Source: Uranotaenia lowii
Lineage: Eukaryota > Arthropoda > Insecta > Diptera > Culicidae
Assembly: GCF_029784155.1 (NCBI RefSeq)
Contig: NC_073691.1
Location: 119,474,226 to 119,538,225 of the forward strand
Direction of reading: 5' to 3'
DNA: 64,000 bases
The stretch's first letter is position 1; each line of letters opens with the position of its first letter. The notes under the pieces were generated by a model. The model did not search any database. It was not told where the DNA came from and saw only the letters and a program-made list of their open reading frames with translations. Below are positions 21,120 through 32,960 of the stretch, piece by piece. Made by a program: the position numbers and the translations under genes.

Positions 21120-22850
21120 ATTAGACGAAGTACAAATTGAAAAAAAATGATCAATACCATGACTGAAAAAAGTGTAAACCGGCCTTTAGGAGATACCAAG
21201 AATAAAGTAGAAATTTTTCTTACAAAAAACAATAAATTATTTTTTTTTGTTTTTTTCACGAATTATCATAAGATTACCTTTATTTTCTCCATAGAAAGTA
21301 GTTCGATCAAACGAAAGGATTTTGAGATACACGCATTCGTAACTTTCCAATTTCTAAATGAACTAAGCTTAAAAAGCTGAAGTATTAAAAATGGAAAGAA
21401 AGGCCGGGGTTTTTAGTTAAACTTCATATGAATTTAAAAACGAGAAAGGCATTGAAATTTCCCAAAATGCTCCGTTTTTCCTTTAACTGGTCAAATTGAG
21501 TTCAATCAATATGATAATAAGCATGATTTCGATTTGGAAAAAAGTACGGCCACACTGCCAATGCGAGAAGGACCAGCCGTAAAAATGAGAAATGTAAATA
21601 GCCTTTTCGAGTTGATGGGAAAATTGAGTGAATAATGTTTCATTTTTTTCTGCAAACAGCCTCTTCCTGTTGGGAGCAGAGGAGTATGCAACAGAAGAAA
21701 AAAAAATCACCGACTAGAACGAGAAACCCAATTCGCGGTGCCGGCTGGTCCTGATACTGTGTGCTGTTACAGACGACGAAACAGACAAATCAAGAAGATC
21801 AAACAGAACGAATTGAATTTTTGTGCTCTCTGTCGCACTGTCGTCGGGAAGCAGGAAATTCAGTTAGTGCTCTTTACAGTTTACCGATAGCGTCGTAAGT
21901 ACGTTGCCTTATAAGTACCTACCCGAAAAAAGATGAAAACCCTGCATGGGTACAAAGTATAAAAAATGGGAAATGTTTACTTTCGTTCAATCAATTCCTA
22001 TGATTACCTACAGGCGACAACTTATAATGGAAAATGTAACACGTCAACATTGGGTATTGCGATTTGCAAATGTTGAATCGCGATTTAGTTGTGAAGGTAG
22101 CGAACCTTCCCCAATCAATGAGACGAATTATTGTAAATGGTTTGACATGAAATGGATGTGAATTTCACAAACATTATTTTCATATGACTAGACACTAGCT
22201 TGCAGTATTTCAGAATAGTGTAAAATGGTCGCATTGATTAGGAATTGACCCTAAGAGCAGTGTTGACCTTATGTTTTGATTATTTGCCACCATTTTATGA
22301 AGTTTATTTAAATATGAAGTTAAATGGAACATTCGTGTTGGTAAGTTCCCAGAATTTTTAAAATTTGGTATGAACTAAATTCACTCTAAATACTCAAAGG
22401 CAAGCGCCTTTGTTTAGGCTGCGCTGAAAATGTTGGGAATGAAATTTGTCTCGACGATCATTCATGGCAAACTATAAACGATGAAATCTCGCAGATCATG
22501 TGCGATCTGAAACGGATCAGAAGACAGAACGAACGGAGAGAAAGTCAACCCAACCTAATAAGCTAAAGGAAGGTCTTGGGCCCCGTATGACAACACCAAT
22601 CAAAAGCAACGCGATTTTAGGGCGCGGTATAACCCTAATCTGGACTTAAAAGGTCACGCGTACTCATATACGATCTTTCCTGCAGCAAGAGGAAGCGGAG
22701 AAACTATCCGGGGGTGGTCGAGACGGGATTCTAGCTTGGTAGTTTCCCAATCGACCATGCTCTGGTGCTTGTAAATCCTTTTGGAGTAGTTGCTGTGGAA
22801 ATTGATAAAAATTTTAAGTAAAAAATGCATAAATGGAAATTTTACATGTA
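21120..22850. other. Unassigned DNA with a GC-richer patch
   Basis: No protein family is recognised. The stretch 21740-21900 is GC-richer and contains the initiator match TCAGTT (21860-21865) and a donor-like GTAAGTAC at about 21895; it could be a non-coding first exon. The stretch 22400-22780 is also GC-richer but reveals no domain. Confidence 0.4.
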
Positions 22851-22857
22851 CAAAATA

Positions 22858-22935
22858 GGCAATGACAATCCATCAAGTGGTTTTTGAAATAGTTTGGGCG
22901 CTATATCAAAAACCACTTGAAAGATTGTCATTGTC
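22858..22935 (+). ncRNA. pre-miRNA-like hairpin
   Basis: Two 30-base arms (22858-22887 and 22906-22935) pair with only three mismatches around an 18-base loop. The paired core includes CAATGACAATC and TCAAGTGGTTTTTGA. Length, arm pairing and loop size fit an animal miRNA precursor. I do not recognise a known miRNA. A small palindromic transposon remnant would look the same, and the arms are perhaps too perfect for a typical miRNA. Confidence 0.35.
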
Positions 22936-22939
22936 TACT

Positions 22940-23830
22940 CATAGAGGAGCCCAGTGCTGCAAATTTTCCGTGTCAGCTTTCAATATTCAATTGAATTTAT
23001 TGCAGTGTATCGGTCAGTTCAATCCACGATGCCAGGTAAATGATTGACGTTTTGTAGTTAGGAAAAAAAGATAAACAAAAGGGTGTAGATTTTCGATGAA
23101 CTTGAAACTCATTTTACTACGGCTTTTTACTTCAGAGAACTCTTAAAAAGTAAGTAGAATCAACTTTTAGGTCTTCTTCTAGTGTTTTTAATATTTTTTG
23201 AAAAAATATCGATAGCTACTAAGCGATAAATTGAGTTTCAAAAACTAGTGTCTTTCTTGCTATTGAAAACACACCTAAGTATTTCAAAGTTTTTGAATGA
23301 AAAAGTGATATTTTCTCAATAACATTCATACAAAAAAATTGTTGGAGATATTTGTAAGCTAAATTTATGAAAGTTCTGTTTTGGAAAGCATTCTAACAAG
23401 GAAAAAACCTGGTTGAAAAAACTGGAATTTTATCCTGATTTCTGTTAGCCAAAGTAAAAATTTGATGGTTTTTTCTGGAATGAAAGGAGTGTTTGAGTTG
23501 GGTTTGTACTGGAAGAAGATTTAAAATTTTTTAGATTTTTTATAGATTTATTTAAGAAAAATGCACTTCTGAAATGTCTGCTCTTATGTGAGAGCTGTTA
23601 GCACATTTTTCGAAATTTTTGGTGAGAAATCAAATGTATTTCTGTCGGCGTGTCTTGCAAGTACCTTCTCATGACAAAATTTTCCCCAATAATTATTAAA
23701 AAATAACATCAGGAGCTAATTTCCTTTTAATTATAAACCTGTTCCTGAATGCTTCCCAAATTTTCTAAACTCTAGTCTGGAGCACTCTGCGGCGCTACTG
23801 TTTGGTGAATATCTCGGGTTCCAACTAATT
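22940..23830. other. Unassigned AT-rich DNA
   Basis: No features recognised. Confidence 0.45.
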
Positions 23831-23835
23831 TGATA

Positions 23836-24075
23836 CACAGTAAACGAAAATTACCGAGTTCGGTAATTTTTTTTACCGAAATCCTAACATGTGTAAATCA
23901 TTAAACTGTTCGGTATTTTTTTCGGTAAAAAATAAACGAACATCGGTAAATCGATTCTTCATTTACCGATGTTCGTTTATTTTTTACCGAAAAAATTACC
24001 AAACAGTTTAACGATTTACACATGTTAGGATTTCGGTAAAAAAATTACCGAACTCGGTAATTTTCGTTTACTGTG
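23836..24075. mobile_element. Near-perfect palindromic MITE (240 bp)
   Basis: TA flanks both sides (23834-23835 and 24076-24077). The ends read CACAGTAAACGAAAATT and the reverse complement. The two ~115-base arms differ at only a handful of positions and meet at a short TCGATTCTTC centre. Multiple internal TTACCGAA/TTCGGTAA pairs add smaller palindromes. No coding capacity; mobilised presumably by a Tc1/mariner-type transposase. The high arm identity points to recent origin or arm-to-arm conversion. Confidence 0.88.
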
Positions 24076-24479
24076 TACGAGAATGAATAGAAAGTTCAGT
24101 CCTGAAAGCTCTCTAGACACTCATTCACCAATCGGCAACATCGGTGCTCACTGAGCACTGCTCAGTATACATTCAGGCTCTTTGCAGGTTCATGAGGTTA
24201 TCCAATCTTCATTTTCAGTTTCAAGCGAACATTGCTGAAAGTGAAAAAAAAAGCTCCATTCTATTATCAATAAGTTTAGTTGAATGGTGACAAAGATTGT
24301 TCGACTCGCTAGACATGCGGAAATTTCGTAATTACTGCTAAGATCGCTATTTTTGAAGGATTTTTATAAAAAAACGTCTTTTACAAATGGTGTAAAGGGG
24401 TGGGAAGGTTCTTAAATGAGTGTTCGGGTTGGCGGGACGAACGTTGGCGAGGGAGCGTGTGGGAAAATGTGGGGGACAA

Positions 24480-24680
24480 AACTATGACAAAATATAAAAA
24501 ATTATGACACTAATATGACAAAAAGTTGGCAATAAAATGAAAAAAATATGACAAATGTGGTAAAAGTTTGACAAAATGATGACGAAAAAAAATCTGACGA
24601 ATATGACTGCAATTTACAATACAAATATTTACTAACACAACACGAAGACATGACAAATGTGATATTAATATGACAATATT
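24480..24680. repeat. Degenerate ATATGACAAAA tandem repeat
   Basis: The motif ATGACAAA or close variants recurs about a dozen times with irregular spacing of roughly 10-25 bases. Confidence 0.6.
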
Positions 24681-24683
24681 CTA

Positions 24684-25954
24684 AAGGGTGATACGGTCAA
24701 AATTTGGTCAAGGGAAAACGCGTGTAAATCGGTGAAATCGTTTATTTAAAAAATCAAATTAAATTTCTTTTTCAAGTTTAATTAGTATAAAATTCGGGAA
24801 AAATATTCAGTTAGGCTTCCGTTTTTCCAAATCCGAATTGCCGGGCTTTACGCTTAACCCCTGCCATCAGATTTTGTACAGCCACCTTGTCCACCTTCTT
24901 CGCCGCAGAAAGCCAGTTTGCCTTGAATTGCTGCTCGTCCTTAGCAGTTTTTTTTGTCTTATTTAGGTTCCGCTTGACAATAGCCCAGTATTTCTCAATT
25001 GGGAGGAGCTCTTGCGTGTTGGGAGCGTTCTTGTCCTAGGGAACCATCTGCACGTTGTTGACGGCGTACCACTCCATGGCCTTTTTACCGTAATGGCAAG
25101 ATGCCAAATCCGTCCAAAACAGTACGGAACAACCATGTTTCATCAAAAAGGCAGCAGACGTTTATTCAAACACTCTTCCACGTAAATTTCTTGGTTGACA
25201 GTCCCGGAAGCTATGAAAATGCTGCTTTTCAAGCCACAGGTACAGATGGCTTGCCAAACCAGATATTTCTTCGCGAAATTTGACAGTTTCATGTGCTTGA
25301 AGATATCTGCTACCTTTCCCCTTCCTTTTGCCGTATAAAACTCTTGTCCCGGAAGTTGCTTGTAGTCGGCTTTGACGTAGGTTTCGTCGTCCATTACCAC
25401 GCAGTCAAACTTCGTCAGCATCGTCGATCGCACATCCTCCGGGATCGCGCTTCGGCCGTCGTATTTTGTTTATCATCGCCTTCTTGTAAGTCGATAGTCC
25501 GGCTCGTTTTTTGGCTCGATGCACGGTTGAAGACGATACACCCAGCTTATTTGCGGCATCTCGGAGAGAGAGGTTAGGTTTCGCTTGAAACTACCGGCAA
25601 TTCTCTTTGTAGTCTCAGCGGCTTCCAGTTTTCGATTTCCCCCCGATCCAGACTGTCGACAAACGTTCCCCAAACACTTTAATTACATTGGTGACGGTTG
25701 ATATGGCAACTTTTAGCGATTTTGCCAGCTTTGCATGCGAGTAGATCGGATTTTCACAACGCGCGAGCAAAATTTTGATACGCTGCTCTTCTTCCTTGGA
25801 CGGCATTTTGACAACTGAAGAGTGAATTCCATAATCAAAATAGGAGCAACATTCTACACATACACAAAATGAGGGGTGTTCAGGTTTTTTTTAATGCAGA
25901 ATTGAAAGAAATACGTCATGTTGATATTGGCCAAATTTTGACCGTATCACTTTT
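24684..25954 (-). mobile_element. Full-length DD37E Tc1/mariner element (ITmD37E type), inactive
   Basis: It measures 1,271 bp between TA duplications (24682-24683 and 25955-25956). The terminal inverted repeats share GTGATACGGTCAAAATTTGG at both ends. The broken transposase inside has 37 codons between the second and third catalytic acids, the signature of the mosquito DD37E group. The right side of the insertion is a copy of the TA-flanked repeat seen complete at 41578-42552, so this element landed in or beside that repeat. Confidence 0.9.
24811..25806 (-). pseudogene. DD37E transposase pseudogene
   Basis: The start at 25806 (MPSKEEEQRIKILLARC) opens into a helix-turn-helix (SHAKLAKSLKVAISTVTNVIK). 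After frameshifts near 25620 and 25440 come the first catalytic Asp region (VVMDDETYVKADY), GQEFYTAKGRG, the second Asp (FWTDLASCHYG) and the Glu (LLPIEKYWAIVKR). The frame ends at a TAA at 24811-24813. A one-base deletion in a T-run near 25148 and an in-frame TAG at 25036-25038 also break it. All three catalytic acids are still readable, so the element decayed recently or moderately. Confidence 0.85.
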
Positions 25955-25956
25955 TA

Positions 25957-26466
25957 GCCCTTTTCTAAAGACAACTGTTAGATTAATATTAGTTTTTAAA
26001 TAAATATTCGTAATTTCGTAATCAGCAATGATAGCAATCAATTCAGAAGAAGAATATTCCGTTATTAACTCTAGGGATCAATTGTACCCATAATCAACAT
26101 TTTTGAAAATTTCATCTGTAAAAAAGTTGAGAGTTTTCCATTGTTTTGAAAATATGGCATCATGAAGTTCATATTACGCTCGAACGATTGATATATTGGA
26201 ACAAATATTTTTTTCATAGTTTTTCCATGTAAGGAACATTTTAAAGTGATGAAAAAAGATCTTCAAGTTACATTTTGTGAAATTTTTCAAACAAAGTTCA
26301 ATTACTCAAACAATTATTTTGCTAAAAAATTTTAAACTGCAAGCATTGTTATTTTGCTCATTTTGGCACATTTTTCTAGAACATTTGATCTTTGTGAGAC
26401 ATTCCAGTTTCGAGATATAGCTAAGGAATCAACTATCCCCAGGGATCAAGTATCCTCATTCTCTCC
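25957..26466 (-). repeat. Partial copy of the GGGATCAAGTATCCCC-ended repeat
   Basis: It matches 41578-42110 in reverse complement, including GGGATCAAGTATCC...CTCTCCTA at its right end, TTCGAGATATAGCTAAGGA, and GAAGAAGAATATTCCG near the left. It is cut short at 25956 by the DD37E insertion; nothing matching the missing half is seen left of that element. Confidence 0.75.
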
Positions 26467-26469
26467 TAT

Positions 26470-27045
26470 ATGGAACGTATAACAAAGTTGATGAGAAATA
26501 TACCAACAAAAATGTTTGCTGGGCCCTTAGACTCACATAGAAATTACGTACAGCGAAAGTTCACCTAAGATGTCACTTACATTTAAAGTAAAAATTATTT
26601 TCAGTGTATTTGAAAATTATTAGTCAAGGTGCATTATAACAGTGATGAAAAAGAGTAAGTACAGAACTAAAGAAACTTTAACATGATCCCTTTGCCCTCA
26701 CATTGAAGTTCTTCTGTCCCTCCCGGAAGGATCACTATAGAAATATGTGTTTCAAAAGTTTCTGAGTGACACATTAACTAAATTAATTCAAGGGTAATTT
26801 TCTTATCATCCCAGATGACAGAACAACAGTTGAATAAAATCCCGAACAAAAGTGTTCCTGACCAGGCTGACAAAAAATTGCCATAATAAATCATATCCCA
26901 ACTTTGAATAGTGAATGCTGATATAAACGCTCGGCAGAGAATTCCCACAAGAAGAGCGACATCCAGAAGACACCACGGCTATAATAGTATCTTCCGCGGT
27001 CGCATGAAATGCTCATAAGGGTGGTGTTTGAGCTTGAATTTTTCT
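26470..27045. other. Unassigned AT-rich DNA
   Basis: No features recognised. Confidence 0.45.
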
Positions 27046-27051
27046 GTTATA

Positions 27052-27399
27052 CAGTGATCGAAACAAGAATAGTACCACAATGATTTTTTTTATTTTTAGA
27101 GATATGAGTAACTTAAACGTCATAACATTCACATTCAATTGATTTAAATTGTTCAACGAATGAATCAGGCGAATGGCGTTGAGGATCAAATATATAAAAA
27201 ATTGAGTGTGAAATAAAAATAATACCACTTGTGTTTTTCTTCGAACAATTCTTCTGTGTACTAGTGAATGATAATGCTTTTTCGAACTTTTTGCATTGAT
27301 AACTGTATTTTTAGGTGTTAAGTAAACTTATGCTTGATTTATCCGTTAAATAATCTAAAACAAATTGTAAAGATTGTATTTTACCAGGCCAAATCACTG
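27052..27399. mobile_element. TA-flanked MITE related to 43409-44194
   Basis: It starts CAGTGATCGAAACAAGAATAG next to TA and ends with TCACTG next to TA. It shares several internal blocks with the larger palindromic MITE at 43409-44194, including TTATGCTTGATTTATCCGTTAA and GGCGTTGAGGA. It lacks the long palindrome and is more diverged. Non-coding. Confidence 0.65.
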
Positions 27400-28383
27400 T
27401 ATCTAAGAAACTGAATACAACAGATATTTTTAAAATGATGTTAATTTTACATCTCCACCCTAGAGCAAATCCTGATCTAGGAAAGTCCTGCGTCTTAAAG
27501 GAAGGCGGCCAACCCTTCTCATCTGGTCTTAACGTTCTTTTTCACCCTCGGCCTTTATCGCTTGGAGCGAGTGGTTAAAAATTGAAAAATCTTTCCGTGC
27601 CGAAATTTGATGCAGAAAAACGACCTCATGTACTTGACTTTACCTTTTCTTGTCTTTGACACTCCCAAAAAAATTTACCTACCAACAGACACATTTTTCT
27701 TTCGAGGATTTATCCACATGCAGCCATTTGTTGAGCGATCCCTGGTCTTTCTTCTCTAGCAATCCGCCTGAAGGTTAACGTTTTGGTTAGAAGGAGTGAT
27801 GACAATAGCCACGGACCTGACATTTGACCACGCTCGGGAAGGCGAAAACCCAAATTTATGGAAGACATTACTGGTGGAAAAATAGCCATCAAGCCTTTCA
27901 TCACACGCTGGCCAGTTGGCCTTCCCCAGAGATGGGTGAGCACAGATTTTCCTAATAGTTCTAGATTTAGTTCTCGGCTGTTGTAGCAGTGGCTTGTGTG
28001 CAAAATGACGGACTATCATCCGTCTTGATGAACTTTATCTTGGCAATGGGTCTAAGATGAAGTTGCGAATGGGAAATGTTTCCATGGGATTTGTTTAATC
28101 TAGGTAGCACAAAATGTCGGTTTGCATCAACCGTTGAAACATCGGCCCGAAACAAAAAATCCACAAAAAAATATTTTTTTCCTAGAATCCATCCTAGAAT
28201 CGTTGAGCGGAAATTTCTTAACCAGATGTTTTAATTTTCACAGTAAGATCCGCGAATAATTTCCAATGAGACAAAAACAGTAGTTCGGCACACTTTATCT
28301 CTGAAACCACTTTTCAGTCACTCAAAGTGTCCTGTATTTTTAGTTTGAACATTATTTATGGTTAAATTTTGATTTTGAATTTA
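27400..28383. other. Unassigned DNA
   Basis: Slightly GC-richer than the flanks around 27460-28150, with several overlapping short frames but no recognisable protein or splice pattern. Confidence 0.4.
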
Positions 28384-29204
28384 TTTGTACTCAGGGTTCA
28401 ACAAAACGCACTCTTTTAGCCACGCGCAACACACGCAAACCATTCTCTCGTGCAAAACACTTCATCGTTTGCGTTCTGGCCGTTGACGCACTCTCGCTCT
28501 AAACAAAAACACGCTCGCTCTATCTTTTCCACTCGTTCTCGTCGACGAGATGCGCTATCCGAAATCTGCGCGAGCGGCCGAGTCAGACAGGCACGGCTAG
28601 CTCACTGCGCGTCCTAACCGAGCGGCGTGCGAGGTCTCTCTTTTGGTTAACAGAACAGCACGCAGCGGCTCTCAATGCAGCTCGCGGCGGCCCTCCAAAC
28701 AGTCTGAGGCGGCTCTCTTTTTGTCACCGGGCGGCGCGCACGGGCTCTAGTGTGGGGCTTGTGTTTTGTATTTGCCGTGGCCCGATTGATAAATCTGTGT
28801 GTTTAATTTCATCAGCAAACAAATGGTAGCGGGCAATGGACTTGGCGGGAGGATTAAAAGAATCAATGTAGGAGGTTTACGTTACATATTATTAATAGCT
28901 CCAAGCAAGAGTATTTATGAAAATTTTACCATTAACTAGTAAAATTGCGATACCAAGAATGACATCCTTTTTTTGGAAATGCTACGGCGACATCGATATT
29001 TATAATGTCACGAAATTTCAATCGTAACATTGAAATGTTATGAATTTGACTGTCGCGACCACTTTTAATGCAAAGTAAATTTAGACAATGGGATTCAGAT
29101 CGATTAAATAAGAATATGATTCGAATTTAATTTGTTGGCTTTTCTATAGGAAGATAGTACATACGCGAGATTAAAACAAACTAATGATGATTAACGGAAC
29201 AAAT

Positions 29205-31466
29205 ACCAGTAGAAATTAGTTTAGCTCCGATTTACACTTGCGACCCCTTTAGTGAAAGGGTTTGACTTGTAGGTGACGAAAAATAGTGCCGCGAGCTCGC
29301 TAGTACAAGCTTCTAATGTTAGTACCGCGAGAAATGTGTTTAGCTCCGATTTCAACATGCGACCCCTCTAGTGGAAGGGTTTGACTTGTAGGTGACGAAA
29401 ATTAGTGTCGCGAGTTCGCTAGTACAAGCTACTAGTGTTAGTACAGCTAGAAATTAGTTTAGCTCCGATTTCAACTTTCGACCGGTCAAATGAAAGGGAT
29501 TGACTCGTAGGTGACGAAAACTAGTGTCGCGAGCTCGCTAGTACAAGCTACTAGTGTTAGTACAGGTAGAAATGAGTTTAGCTCCGATTTCAACTTGCGA
29601 CCCCTCTAGTGAAAGGGTTTGACTTGTAGGTGACGAAAACTAGTGTCGCGAGTTCGCTAGTACAAGCTACTAGAGTTAGTACAGCTAGAAATTAGTTTAG
29701 CTCCGATTTCAACTTTCGACCGGTCAAATGAAAGGGATTGACTCGTAGGTGACGAAAACTAGTGTCGCGAGCTCGCTAGTACAAGCTACTAGTGTTAGTA
29801 CCGCGAGAAATGTGTTTAGCTCCGATTTCAACCTGCGACCCCTCTAGTGAAAGGGTTTGACTTGTAGGTGACGAAAACTAGTGTCGCGAGTTCGCTAGTA
29901 CAAGCTACTAGTGTTAGTACAGGTAGAAATGAGTTTAGCTCCGATTTCAACTTTCGACCGGTCAAGTGAAAGGGTTTGACTTGTAGGTGACGAAAAATAG
30001 TGTCGCGAGTTCGCTAGTACAAGCTACTAGTGTTAGTACAAGTAGAAATAAGTTTAGCTCCGATTTCAACTTGCGACCCCTCTAGTGAAAGTGTTTGACT
30101 TGTAGGTGACGAAAACTAGTGTCGCGAGCTCGCTAGTTCAAGCTACTAGTGTTAGTACAAGTAGAAATAAGTTTAGCTCCGATTTCAACTTTCGACCGGT
30201 CAAGTGAAAGGGTTTGACTTGTAGGTGACGAAAACTAGTGTCGCGAGCTCGCTAGTACAAGCTACTAGTGTTAGTACAGCTAGAAATTAGTTTAGCTCCG
30301 ATTTCAAATTTCGACCAGTCAAATGAAAGGGATGCACTTGTAGGTGACGAAAAATAGTGTCGTGAGTTCGCTAGTACAAGCTACTAGTGTTAGTACCCGC
30401 GAGAAATTAGTTTAGCTCCGATTTCAACCTGCGACCCCTCTAGTGAAAGGGTTTGACTTGTAGGTGACGAAAACTAGTGTCGCGAGTTCGCTAGTACAAG
30501 CTACTAGTGTTAGTACAGGTAGAAATGAGTTTAGCTCCGATTTCAACTTTCGACCGGTCAAGTGAAAGGGTTTGACTTGTGGATGACGAAAAATAGTGTC
30601 GCGAGTTCGCTAGTACAAGCTACTAGTGTTAGTACCGCGAGAAATTAGTTTAGCTCCGATTTCAACTTTTGACCGGTCAAGTGAAAGGGTTTGACTTGTG
30701 GATGACGAAAAATAGTGTCGCGAGTTCGCTAGTACAAGCTACTAGTGTTAGTACCGCGAGAAATTAGTTTAGCTCCGATTTCAACTTTCGACCGGTCAAG
30801 TGAAAGGGTTTGTTTTGTAGATGATGACAAATAGTGTCGCGAGCTCGCTAGTACAAGCTACTAGTGTTAGTACAAGTAGAAATAAGTTAAGCTCCGATTT
30901 CAACTTGCGACCCCTCTAGTGAAAGGGTTTGACTTGTAGGTGACGAAAACTAGTGTCGCAAGCTCGCTAGTACAAGCTATTAGTGTTAGTACAGCGAGAA
31001 ATTAGTTTAGCTCCGATTTCAACTTTCGACCGGTCAAGTGAAAGGGTTTGACTTGTGGATGACGAAAAGTAATATCGTAAGTTCGCTAGTACAAGCTACT
31101 AGTATTAGTACAGGTAGAAATTAGTTTAGCTCCGATTCAAACTTTCGACCGGTCAAATGAATGCGTTTGACTTGCAGGTGACCAAAACTAGTGTCGCGAG
31201 TTCGCTAGTACAAGCTACTAGCATTAGTACAGGTAAAAATGAGTTTAGCTTCTATTTCAACTTTCGACCGGTCAAGTGAAAGTGTTTGACTTGTAGGTGA
31301 CGAAAAATAGTGTCGCGAGTTCTCTAGTACGAGCTATTAATATTAGTACCGATAGAAATTAGTTTAGCTCCGAATTCAACTTTCGACCGGTCAAGTGAAA
31401 GAGTTTGACTTGACGAATCCACTTGTCCAAGCTATAAGTGTTAGTACCGGTAGAAATTAGTTTAGG
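29205..31466 (+). repeat. 119-bp satellite array, forward arm (about 19 units)
   Basis: The anchor word GCTCCGA recurs at 29224, 29343, 29462, 29581, 29700 and so on to about 31367, a steady 119-bp step with one 1-base slip near 30400. Each unit holds GTGACGAAAA, TGTCGCGAGCTCGCTAGTAC (with the palindrome GCGAGCTCGC) and CTACTAGTGTTAGTAC. Two interspersed subtypes exist: GCGACCCCTCTAGTGAAAG and TCGACCGGTCAAGTGAAAG. Late units near the centre are the most diverged. Confidence 0.95.
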
Positions 31467-32960
31467 TCAAACCCTTTTCACTTGACCAGTCGAAAGTTGG
31501 AATCGTAGCAAAACTAGTTTCTACCTGTACTAACATTAGTATCTTGTACTAGCGAGCTCGTGACACTATTTTTCGTCACCTGCAAGTCAAACCCTTTCAC
31601 TTGACCAGTCAAAAGTTGAAAGCAGAGCAGAACTTATTTCTACCTGTACTAATACTTGTAGCTTGTACTAGCGAACTCGCGACACTATTTTTCGTCATCT
31701 TCAAGTCAAACCCTTTCACTAGAGGTGTCGCATGTTGAAATCGGAGCTAAACTAATTTCTCGCGGGTACTAACACTAGTAGCTTGTACTAGCGAATTCAC
31801 GACACTATTTTTCGTCACCTACAAGTGCATCCCTTTCATTTGACTGGTCGAAAGTTGAAATCGGAGCTAAACTAATTTCTCGCGGTACTAACACTAGTAG
31901 CTTGTACAAGCGAACTCGCGACACTATTTTTTGTCACCTACAAGTCCGTCCCTTTCATTTGACTGGTCGAAAGTTGAAATCGGAGCTAAACTAATTTTTC
32001 GCGGTACTAACACTAGTAGATTGTACTAGCGAACTCGCGACACTATTTTTCGTCATCCACAAGTCAAACCCTTTCACTTGACCGGTCGAAAGTTGAAATC
32101 GGAGATAAAATAATTTCTAGCTGTACTAATACTAGTAGCTTGTACTAGCGAACTCGCGACACTATTTTTCGTCACCTATGAGTCAATCCCTTTCATTTGA
32201 CCGGTCGAAAGTTGAAATCGGAGCTAAACACATTTCTCGCGGTACTAACACTAGTAGCTTGTACTAGCGAGCTCGCGACACTAGTTTTCGTCACCTACAA
32301 GTCAAACCCTTTCACTAGAGGGGTCGCAAATTGAAATCGGAGCTAAACTCATTTCTAGCGGTACTAACACTAGTAGCTTGTACTAGCGAGCTCGCGACAC
32401 TAGTTTTCGTCACCTACAAGTCAAACCCTTCCACTAGAGGGGTCGCAAGTTGAAATCGGAGCTAAACACATTTCTCGCGGTACTAACACTAGTAGCTTGT
32501 ACTAGCGAGCTCGCGACACTATTTGTCGTCACCTGCAAGTCAAACCCTTCCACTAGAGGGGTCGCATGTTGAAATCGGAGCTAAACACATTTCTACCTGT
32601 ACTAACACTGGTAGCTTGTACTAGCGAGCTCGAGACACTATTTGTCGTCACCTACAAGTCAAACCCTTCCACTAGAGGGGTCGCAAGTTTAAATCGGAGC
32701 TAAACTCATTTCTACCTGTACTAACACTAGTAGCTTGTACTAGCGAACTCGAGACACTATTTGTCGTCACCTACAAGTCAAACCCTTCCACTAGAGGGGT
32801 CGCATGTTGAAATCGGAGCTAAACACATTTCTGGCGGTACTAACATTAGTAGCTTGTACTAGCGAATTCGCGACACTATTTTTCGTCACCTACAAGTCAA
32901 ACCCTTTCACTAGAGGGTTTGCAAGTTGAAATCGAAGCTAAACTTATTTCTCGCGGTACT
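31467..32960 (-). repeat. 119-bp satellite array, reverse arm (about 13 units)
   Basis: The same monomer in reverse complement: the anchor TCGGAGC recurs at roughly 31740, 31859, 31978, 32216, 32335 and onward. Both subtypes of the forward arm are present. The arm has fewer units than its partner, so the two arms changed length separately after the inversion formed. Confidence 0.95.

Noticed and set aside
21113..21259. N-terminal extension of the RTE frame
   Set aside because: The sequence is AT-rich and unlike RTE proteins. The element is truncated near 21112 and the frame is open by chance.
29205..32960. A regular repeat array that could be mistaken for CRISPR
   Set aside because: Repeats are 119 bp and contiguous with no unique spacers, the array reverses strand, and the genome is eukaryotic.
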